This document shows positions 18,763-26,075 of a stretch of DNA of 64,000 nt, one piece after another. Below the pieces are notes generated by a model. That model was not told the origin of the DNA and did no database searches. It was given only the letters and a program-made list of their open reading frames with translations. This DNA is from Butyrivibrio sp. (GTDB lineage: Bacteria; Bacillota; Clostridia; Lachnospirales; Lachnospiraceae), in the NCBI GenBank assembly GCA_016291375.1, contig JAEEXE010000001.1, positions 62,001 through 126,000 on the forward strand. Direction: 5' to 3'. The translations under genes were made by a program, and so were the position numbers. Positions within the stretch are counted from its first letter, which is position 1. Each line of letters begins with the position of its first letter.

Positions 18763-19686
18763 TCACAACAGCAAACCGTCACACTTCTTAGTAAGCATAT
18801 TTAGAACTCGTTTTTTGTCCGTAGACCACTTGGGTTCAACCAGTAAGCTCCTGGGTCCGTCGCCCGTCATACGATGTACGACCGTCTCTTTTGGTAAAAG
18901 AGCTAAACAAGCCGATATAAAATCAGTATACTCCTCCATTGACATGAACGCATACTTATTTTTGTCATCAAATCGGGTTTTTTTGTAATCTTCGTACATC
19001 TCAGTCCCTTTTAAAAGCTGAAGATTCTGTATCTTAATGCCATCAAGAACAGGCTGCAGATCAGAAAGATATTTTATTGTCTCAAGCATATCTTCCTTGG
19101 TCTCTCCCGGGAGCCCTATTATGACATGAACAATGACCTCAATCCCTGCATCCTTAAGCCTTTTATAAGCATCCTCAAACACATCAAGAGTATAGCCTCT
19201 GTGAATTTCGAGTGCAGTCTTTTCGTGAATGGTCTGAAGTCCCAGTTCTATCCACACGGGCTTTATCTTTTTAAGCTCCTTAAGCATCTCTATTACTTCG
19301 TCTCCGACACAGTCGGGTCTTGTTCCGATAGACAAGATCTTGATGTCATCGCGCATTGCTGCTTTTGTATACAGCTCTTTTAACCTGTTTATATCACCGT
19401 AGGTATTGGTATATGACTGGAAATAGGCGATAAAGCTCTTTGCGTCCGTCTTCCCGGCAATGCGCTTCTTGGCTTCTTCTATCTGTTCTTCAATCGGAGC
19501 CACTTGCGCCGCAAACTCTCCGCTTCCGCCCTCTGAGCAAAATGTACAGCCTCCCGTAAGCCTCTTTCCGTCGGGCATAACAATAGAACCGTCTCTGTTT
19601 GGGCACGTACAGCCCGACTGCAGAGACAGCCTGTATATCTTTTCTCCGTATAATTCTTTTAAGTATGTTGAAAGTTTTCTTGCCAT
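18763..19686 (-). CDS. TIGR01212-type radical SAM protein (YtqA-like)
   Basis: 'LSLQSGCTCPNRDGSIVMPDGKRLTGGCTFCSEGGSGEF' Cys cluster. Confidence 0.88.
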   Translation of the reverse strand: MARKLSTYLKELYGEKIYRLSLQSGCTCPNRDGSIVMPDGKRLTGGCTFCSEGGSGEFAAQVAPIEEQIEEAKKRIAGKTDAKSFIAYFQSYTNTYGDINRLKELYTKAAMRDDIKILSIGTRPDCVGDEVIEMLKELKKIKPVWIELGLQTIHEKTALEIHRGYTLDVFEDAYKRLKDAGIEVIVHVIIGLPGETKEDMLETIKYLSDLQPVLDGIKIQNLQLLKGTEMYEDYKKTRFDDKNKYAFMSMEEYTDFISACLALLPKETVVHRMTGDGPRSLLVEPKWSTDKKRVLNMLTKKCDGLLL

Positions 19687-19726
19687 CTTTTTCCTATGAT
19701 ATGACTGTCACGGCGCCATACGCTCT

Positions 19727-21166
19727 TTACGCTTGTCCTACGATATTTCTTACCCATACGCCGCTCTTTACAAGTATGAAACCAACCACGCATTTTCCTA
19801 TTTCAACAAGTGAAACGATAAGAAATACGGTGACTACAGGGATTGTCGTATATTTGCTTAAAAGAAAAGCCGCAGTTACGGTTATTGTCCAGGCATAACA
19901 GCTGTCAAACAAAAAGGTGATCGCTGTCTTTCCTCCCGACCTCATCGTAAAATACGATACGTTTGCATAGGCATGAATAGGCATGCAAAGCGCAACTACC
20001 CATATGCATCTTGTCGCAAGATACATTATCTCAGGTTCCACATTGTAAACCTGTGGAATAAATGGCGCCGCGATCGCAAGTAAAGAGCCCATAACAAGCG
20101 TACTTAAAAAACTTAAGAATGCCATCCTGAAAGCAGTTCTTCTCGCAGATACAAGTCTTCCCGCGCCAAGCTCCTGTCCAACCATAATTCCCGCTGAATT
20201 TCCTATTGATAAAAAGACCTCGTTAAAAATCTGAGCAATTGTTCCGCTGATGTTCATCGCTGCAATTATCGAGATACCGCGAAGTGAATATGCTCCAAGG
20301 AGCGCTGCCTGTGCAAGGCTCCACAAAAATTCGTTACCCAAAAGAGGAAGTGACCTTGACATTATCGGCCAGATAAGCGCTTTGGGAATAACAAAATTCC
20401 TGTACAAGCCCCTAAAGAATCCATATCTTCCGTTTGGCTTGTGAGCTCCCGTTACAACTATCATAAGCTCGACAAATCTTGAAATAACCGTCGCAACGGC
20501 TGCTCCGAGAACACCCAGTTTCGGGAATCCCAAAAGTCCGAAAATAAGCAGCAGGTTAAATACAAAGTTGACGCCCATCGCAACCATGCTCGCCACCATG
20601 GGAAGCGTAGTCTTTCCCGACTCTCTCATTGCGCTGGCATAAACCTGCGTAAAGCTAAACGGTATGAGTCCGATCAGCATGATATCAAGATACGATACGC
20701 CAAAGCCCAGCGTCTGCGTTCTAACCGCGGCTTCCGTACCTTCTGCTATATACAAAGATATCAGATAGCTTGATGTATTGAATAAAAAAATAACTGCCAC
20801 GGTACATATCGCAGCAGCTGTAAGAAGCTTAAATCTGATGGAGTATCTTACTCCATCCATATCTCCTTTGCCGAAAAACTGCGTACTGAATATTCCCGCT
20901 CCCGAAAGCGATCCCCATATGCACAGATAAAAGATAAAGAGTATCTGGTTTACGATCGCGACAGCTGACATGGGTATTGTGCCAACCTGTCCCACCATAA
21001 CGTTGTCGAGCAGTCCCACGATATTAGAAAGCGTATTCTGAACTATCATAGGAATGGCGACCATTGCAACCTTGCCGTAAAACCCCCGTTCACCAATAAG
21101 ACACTCTTTAAGTGATAATCTGTATTTAATAGCTTCTTCTCTGTTTGCCGTCTCAAATGTTTTCAT
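19727..21166 (-). CDS. MATE family efflux transporter
   Basis: 12-TM hydrophobic pattern; 'IPMIVQNTLSNIVGLLDNVMVGQVGTIPMSAVAIVNQ'. Confidence 0.92.
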   Translation of the reverse strand: MKTFETANREEAIKYRLSLKECLIGERGFYGKVAMVAIPMIVQNTLSNIVGLLDNVMVGQVGTIPMSAVAIVNQILFIFYLCIWGSLSGAGIFSTQFFGKGDMDGVRYSIRFKLLTAAAICTVAVIFLFNTSSYLISLYIAEGTEAAVRTQTLGFGVSYLDIMLIGLIPFSFTQVYASAMRESGKTTLPMVASMVAMGVNFVFNLLLIFGLLGFPKLGVLGAAVATVISRFVELMIVVTGAHKPNGRYGFFRGLYRNFVIPKALIWPIMSRSLPLLGNEFLWSLAQAALLGAYSLRGISIIAAMNISGTIAQIFNEVFLSIGNSAGIMVGQELGAGRLVSARRTAFRMAFLSFLSTLVMGSLLAIAAPFIPQVYNVEPEIMYLATRCIWVVALCMPIHAYANVSYFTMRSGGKTAITFLFDSCYAWTITVTAAFLLSKYTTIPVVTVFLIVSLVEIGKCVVGFILVKSGVWVRNIVGQA

Positions 21167-21190
21167 AAGCCTAAATCTCCGTACAAAAAT

Positions 21191-21213
21191 CCCGGCAATT
21201 AAATTGCCGGGTT
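21191..21213 (-). terminator. Intrinsic terminator
   Basis: CCCGGCAATT/AATTGCCGGG with ATTTTTG tail on minus strand. Confidence 0.85.
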
Positions 21214-21261
21214 ATGGGTAATTTCTACTATTATATTATCCAAATGTTATTAAATGCAAGA

Positions 21262-21957
21262 TTAATATGCGCCTTCAGACTCGAAAACTACGGGAATCGT
21301 CTTAAGAATAAGTTTGATATCGGTTACAATGCCCATATCCTTGATGTATTTAAGATCAAGCTCAACCCACTCATCCCACTTGATATTGGCTCTTCCGCCA
21401 ACCTGCCAATAGCAGGTAAGTCCGGGCTTTACAACAAGTCTTTGCTTCTCGTAAGCATTGCATGCTTCCATCTGATCCACAAGAATGGGTCTTGGACCGA
21501 CGATACTCATATCGCCCTTGATGATGTTGATAAGCTGCGGAAGCTCGTCTATTGAATATTTGCGAATAAAACGTCCCACGTGAGTTACTCTCGGGTCGTC
21601 TTTTATCTTAAATGCATGTCCCGTCTGCTCGTTGCGCTCCTGCATGCGCTGGAACTGTGCCTCGGCATTTCTGTACATGCTGCGGAATTTATAAATCTTG
21701 AATGGCTTCATATTCTTGCCCGCGCGAAGCTGCGTGAAAAATATAGGTCCACCGTCTTCCATAAGTATTGCCAGTGCCGTAAGAACGAAAATCGGTGAAA
21801 GTAATATAAGCGCTACCCCCGATGCAACAATATCAAAGCAGCGTTTAAACCACTTGTAGATGTTTGCTTTGTGATCATAGATTTCCTGATAGATTAATTC
21901 AATAATCTTGTTCTCTGACTGATCAATGACTGCCTGCTCTCTTTTCGCAATCACCAT
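21262..21957 (-). CDS. Undecaprenyl-phosphate sugar phosphotransferase (bacterial sugar transferase family)
   Basis: 'KRCFDIVASGVALILLSPIFVLTALAI', 'KFRSMYRNAE', 'SIDELPQLINIIKGDMSIVGPRP'. Confidence 0.93.
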   Translation of the reverse strand: MVIAKREQAVIDQSENKIIELIYQEIYDHKANIYKWFKRCFDIVASGVALILLSPIFVLTALAILMEDGGPIFFTQLRAGKNMKPFKIYKFRSMYRNAEAQFQRMQERNEQTGHAFKIKDDPRVTHVGRFIRKYSIDELPQLINIIKGDMSIVGPRPILVDQMEACNAYEKQRLVVKPGLTCYWQVGGRANIKWDEWVELDLKYIKDMGIVTDIKLILKTIPVVFESEGAY

Positions 21958-22119
21958 ATCACATATCTCCTCATCATACCGATATCACTGTTTGAATATT
22001 AAAACCACACATATTAATTGAAATATCGATAAAAAATAACTACTGATATATTCACTATACCAGAAATAAACGGCTTGCGCCACTCTACAAAAAATATATC
22101 GGCAGAAAAGGTGATATTC

Positions 22120-22434
22120 TTAAGACTCTTCCCCATTTTCTTTATCACGGTTGTGCTTTCGAACGCATATTACCGTGACTATTGTTCCCACTACAAAGGC
22201 CACGATCGCGGTAAGCACGTATCCTCCCGCTTCTTCATAAAGGAGACTCGAACCGCTGTATAAATTTGTAGTTGTTCCGAATTGTCCGACTCCCAGATGC
22301 TGAATTATGATAAAAAGACATGCAAATAACGCAGTGCTGACCATGCCCATGGCATTGATCATTCTGCTCTGTCTCTTTTTCCTAAGTCCTTTCATGCGTC
22401 TGTGAAGTTCTGATAGTCTCTCTTCACCTGTCAT
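22120..22434 (-). CDS. Small membrane protein, paralogous to 23818..24132
   Basis: 'MTGEERLSELHRRMKGLRKKRQSR' plus two TM segments; shares EERxxELHRxMxxLxKK with the second copy. Confidence 0.7.
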   Translation of the reverse strand: MTGEERLSELHRRMKGLRKKRQSRMINAMGMVSTALFACLFIIIQHLGVGQFGTTTNLYSGSSLLYEEAGGYVLTAIVAFVVGTIVTVICVRKHNRDKENGEES

Positions 22435-22542
22435 CGAAATTAAAAAACCTCCTTTTAAAGCGTGCAATTATCCCTTTCACTTATATAGTGTCAAAAAATC
22501 GCAAAACTCCTAAGGAGATTTTGAAAAAATATTATTTTTTTA

Positions 22543-23172
22543 TTATTTTAGTCCGATTTTCTTCTGAGAAAGCACAAAAACAATGATTATAAGTGCCATC
22601 GGAACAGCGCTTGCAATCCCAAGGCTGATACCTCCCGCACTGACCATGATATTGAATATCGCATGGAAAGTTATCGTAAAACACAGAACGGCAAAGGTTC
22701 CCGTTATTCTTATCCAAGCTCTGTCCCAAAGAGAGAAAAGACCTATCGCTGTTGCCGTACCGCACAAAACATGCATCGCTCCCGTGCCAAAGCCTCTGAT
22801 CATAAGGCTAAAGAGATCCGAAGTTCCGTAAGAAGTAAGGAAACAGACATTTTCAAATGTTGCAAACCCAACGGATACCAGGAGTATTCCGTTTATAGAA
22901 TCCTCTTTTCCCGCTTCAAATATGATTATATAAAAAAGAATCGGCAAGAACTTGATACATTCTTCAACAGCCGGTGCCACGGCGTGAGAAGCGGTCGCAA
23001 GGTCTATCTCAAAAATCGCAGCAAAAAAGCTGCTGACATATGCCGACAAAAGGCAACATATCATGCCCGCAAGAAGAAATGTAAGCGCTCTGCGCCAGCT
23101 TTCCTTAAGGCAAAGAATAGCCAGAAAAAGCGGCGCTGCCAGACAGATGAACGTGTTCTCCATGTATGTCAT
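22543..23172 (-). CDS. PrsW-family intramembrane protease
   Basis: Multi-TM with 'APAVEECIKFLPI', 'GFATFENVCFL' and 'FHAIFN' motifs of the PrsW family. Confidence 0.78.
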   Translation of the reverse strand: MTYMENTFICLAAPLFLAILCLKESWRRALTFLLAGMICCLLSAYVSSFFAAIFEIDLATASHAVAPAVEECIKFLPILFYIIIFEAGKEDSINGILLVSVGFATFENVCFLTSYGTSDLFSLMIRGFGTGAMHVLCGTATAIGLFSLWDRAWIRITGTFAVLCFTITFHAIFNIMVSAGGISLGIASAVPMALIIIVFVLSQKKIGLK

Positions 23173-23813
23173 TTTGCCACCTCCCTCTTTTTCACGATCC
23201 AAAATGCGAGGAAAATGACCGCCAGAAACATGTTAAACCAATAGTACGGATTGTACCAGGTACTGTCATCTCTAAAAAAAGATGATGTCCAGGAGCCGTA
23301 TTCACCCAAGCAGTTCAAAAGAACTACAATACTGATGTTCCGGATATATCTGTCGTTAAAGAAAAGGAGATTCCGGATAGAATTAAACATAAGAATCCCT
23401 GTAAGTATCGCATAAACAGTATTACTTACGTATTTTCCGTATTGCATGTACAAAAGAGCCATCCCGATAACAAAAGGAATGGTAAGAAGCGGAATAAATC
23501 GCTTTATTCCGGTGTTTGGAACTTTGGAAGTAAAATCTTTTCCCAGATGCTTTTCACATTCCATAAAAAGGAAAAGACTAAGAAAGATATACGAAGCATA
23601 CCAGCTAAGATCAGAAACAACAGCAATGTTCGGAGTTGCTCCGTAATAGAATGCAACTGCCTGCCAATAAAGATTGCCAAGCAGATAACTCACATAAAAA
23701 AGATGCAACAGAACCCAGGATTTTTCCCTGGTCTTAAATATGAAGTAGATCGAGATCGCCATGCAAATAAGCAATGAAACTATCTGAATGGCAGCATCAA
23801 TAACATCAATCAT
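23169..23813 (-). CDS. Multi-TM membrane protein of unknown function
   Basis: ORF with 6-7 hydrophobic segments; 4-bp start/stop overlap with PrsW gene. Confidence 0.7.
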   Translation of the reverse strand: MIDVIDAAIQIVSLLICMAISIYFIFKTREKSWVLLHLFYVSYLLGNLYWQAVAFYYGATPNIAVVSDLSWYASYIFLSLFLFMECEKHLGKDFTSKVPNTGIKRFIPLLTIPFVIGMALLYMQYGKYVSNTVYAILTGILMFNSIRNLLFFNDRYIRNISIVVLLNCLGEYGSWTSSFFRDDSTWYNPYYWFNMFLAVIFLAFWIVKKREVAK

Positions 23814-23817
23814 CAGC

Positions 23818-24132
23818 TCACTCTTCTTTCATGCTTTTTCTGATAAATACGCAAAAAAGTGTAAACGATATTCCCAGACACAGAGAGATAAGTGCAACCA
23901 TGATGTATCCAAGTGCTCCGTTCTCGGCAAAGATGCTTCCGGCCATGCTTCCCGGTACACCCGCCGCGGTGGTCTTGGGAAGGCGTGCGATCATAACAGC
24001 CGACGTGATCGCAAGAAACAAGCTTGCTGCAAAGGCTACAGCGGTCTGTATCGCGATTACTTTTTGCGCTTTCTTTTTTTCAAGCACAGCCATTTTGCGG
24101 TGCAGTTCCTTTACTCTTTCCTCAGATCTCAT
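23818..24132 (-). CDS. Small membrane protein downstream of ECF sigma factor (possible anti-sigma or signalling subunit)
   Basis: 'MRSEERVKELHRKMAVLEKKKAQK' plus two TM helices; overlaps sigma gene stop. Confidence 0.72.
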   Translation of the reverse strand: MRSEERVKELHRKMAVLEKKKAQKVIAIQTAVAFAASLFLAITSAVMIARLPKTTAAGVPGSMAGSIFAENGALGYIMVALISLCLGISFTLFCVFIRKSMKEE

Positions 24133-24691
24133 ATCGTGTTATTCCTTCTCTTTCAAGCTCTTTCCTAAGTGTCTTTTTACCGTTCGCAAGAAGATTGTCT
24201 ATCTTCTTCTTGCTGCACGCCATTATCTGCGCAGCCTGATCGTAGCTTAAGTCCATGGCATATTTAAGCCAAAGTGCCTCTCGATACTGAGTAGGTATAA
24301 GATTCAGGCACTTATGAAGTGAACTGATATTTTCATCGATAACAGTCTTTCTCTCCGGAGTAACCTCTTCCGAGATGATATCGTCGGGAAGACTGAACTC
24401 GTTTTGCTTAAGCTTTTTTCTCCAGAGGCGACAAGCCATATGTCTGGCGGTCTTAAAAAGATATGCCTTAAAGCAGCCCTCTCCGATCTTAGGCTTCTTA
24501 ACAAGGATCGCCGCAAACGAATCAAGCATCAGATCCTCGGCATCGTGATAATCACCGATAAAAGAAAAAAGGTAAGATGTAAGCAGATCTCCGTAGCGAA
24601 GCATAAGCTCATCGCCCGCCTTCGCATCACCTTTTAAATAACCGTTATATAATTCGTCGTCACTTGGAAGTTTCTTATTATCAGGATTCAT
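24122..24691 (-). CDS. RNA polymerase ECF-type sigma factor
   Basis: Sigma2-like 'LTSYLFSFIGDYHDAEDLMLDSFAAIL'; sigma4-like 'LIPTQYREALWLKYAMDLSYDQAAQIMACSKKKIDNLLANGKKTLRKEL'. Confidence 0.88.
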   Translation of the reverse strand: MNPDNKKLPSDDELYNGYLKGDAKAGDELMLRYGDLLTSYLFSFIGDYHDAEDLMLDSFAAILVKKPKIGEGCFKAYLFKTARHMACRLWRKKLKQNEFSLPDDIISEEVTPERKTVIDENISSLHKCLNLIPTQYREALWLKYAMDLSYDQAAQIMACSKKKIDNLLANGKKTLRKELEREGITRYEI

Positions 24692-24810
24692 ACCACAAAT
24701 CTCTCAAGACATGCATAATAATATAACTATTTACATTTATGATATCATCAGGATTTCGGTATGAAAAGAATTTTATATTATACGAAAAAAACTCGGATTT
24801 TCTAATTATT

Positions 24811-25096
24811 CACCAACTTGCAGGATAAAAAGATATTACTCGCAAAAGTCTCCCGGAGCTCCACTAATTCTCCCGGAGCATTCGCAGCAATAAAGAGCGA
24901 TGGGTATCCGAACCCTCGCAAAATTCCGAAGGTAATATATGCACTAAAAATCTAAACCAAAAGCCAAATCTAATCTAAAACAATGAAAGGACTCCGTGCA
25001 AGTTGGTGTTTGGAAAAAATTGCTCTGAAACGAGCAATACAGGACGATTGTCCTGCGTGACGTGATGATGTGTAAAAACAGGTTGTCTTGTTCACG
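24811..25096. other. Hairpin-rich intergenic region
   Basis: 12-bp inverted repeat CACCAACTTGCA (24811-24822)/TGCAAGTTGGTG (24997-25008), then ATTGCTC-tgaaac-GAGCAAT (25019-25038) and CAGGAC-gatt-GTCCTG (25040-25055) hairpins. Confidence 0.4.
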
Positions 25097-25265
25097 TTTC
25101 CGATGAGCATAGATTATCACCATGAAAATATGATGTAAATAGCCTTTGCTCAAACTTAAGGAAATCTACCGTAAATCTTAAGAAAGTCATAAGAAGTTTA
25201 CTTAATTCCGCATCTTGATTATCTGAATTCTCAGAAATGATATTCATAGGAAGTTCCTATAATAT

Positions 25266-25301
25266 AAAAACCCGGAGCCTCCGAATAAGGAAGTCCCGGG
25301 T
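25266..25301 (-). terminator. Intrinsic terminator
   Basis: ACCCGGGAC...GCTCCGGGTTTTTA on minus strand. Confidence 0.7.
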
Positions 25302-25334
25302 CATAACAATCATATCGCTTAATATATTTAGATA

Positions 25335-25919
25335 TCAGCCCTTAAATACTCCGATCTCACTGACAATAGGTGCCTCGATTGCCTTACCGTTAAGTGCGTT
25401 TACTACCGCAATAATCTTGACAACTACCAAAACGAGAAGACCTGCGCATGTAACGAACCATCCGAGGAAAGGAATTACAGCCGGGATCACCAAGACGATC
25501 GCAGCGATCTCAAGCTTAACTGCCTGCTTGGCATGGAATCTTGTAAAAGGTGAATTGTTGACAAGAAGTGCAGCGATTATTCCAAGCACTCCGAAAATAT
25601 AAGCAAAAGCTGCAAAAAGCTTGTTATCTGCTATATCTCTGACATCAAACTCACTTGTATGATCCTTGGGATTATAATACTGCTGATAAGGATTATACTG
25701 AGTCTGCGCAGGCGGCATCTGTGCCGGCATCGGTCCGCTCTGAGCCGGCATCGGTCCGCTCTGAGCCGGTATCGGTCCGCTCTGAGCAGCGCTCTGATTG
25801 TTATCTACAGGCTGTGCTCCCTGAATACCAGGGTTACCCTGTTCAAGGCTAACGCCGCAACTTTCGCAAAATTTAGCATCATCGGCCATCTGTGTGCCGC
25901 AATTAGGACATGTTTTCAT
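25335..25919 (-). CDS. Zinc-ribbon membrane protein (DUF4870/Tic20-like) with repetitive linker
   Basis: 'MKTCPNCGTQMADDAKFCESCG', (PAQSGPM)n linker, then 'FAAFAYIFGVLGIIAALLVNNSPFTRFHAKQAVKLEI'. Confidence 0.82.
   Translation of the reverse strand: MKTCPNCGTQMADDAKFCESCGVSLEQGNPGIQGAQPVDNNQSAAQSGPIPAQSGPMPAQSGPMPAQMPPAQTQYNPYQQYYNPKDHTSEFDVRDIADNKLFAAFAYIFGVLGIIAALLVNNSPFTRFHAKQAVKLEIAAIVLVIPAVIPFLGWFVTCAGLLVLVVVKIIAVVNALNGKAIEAPIVSEIGVFKG
25722..25790. repeat. Three-copy 21-bp tandem repeat encoding PAQSGPM
   Basis: gccggcatcggtccgctctga units in tandem. Confidence 0.85.
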
Positions 25920-26075
25920 GATATGTGTACCCCCTATTGCAAATTATTATTATTTCAATAATTTTACTTCCAACCCCCCGTCTTTTCAAGCCTTTATCCA
26001 TGTTTTATTTGCTAGTGGGTCTATCATAATGCATAATAAAAAGAGCAATTTCTTTTTTTGCGGAAGGACTAAACA

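Noticed and set aside
24840-24885. Direct repeats CTCCCGGAGC as a CRISPR-like or IS end
   Set aside because: Only two copies, short, no TSD or associated ORF; kept only as part of the hairpin-rich gap.
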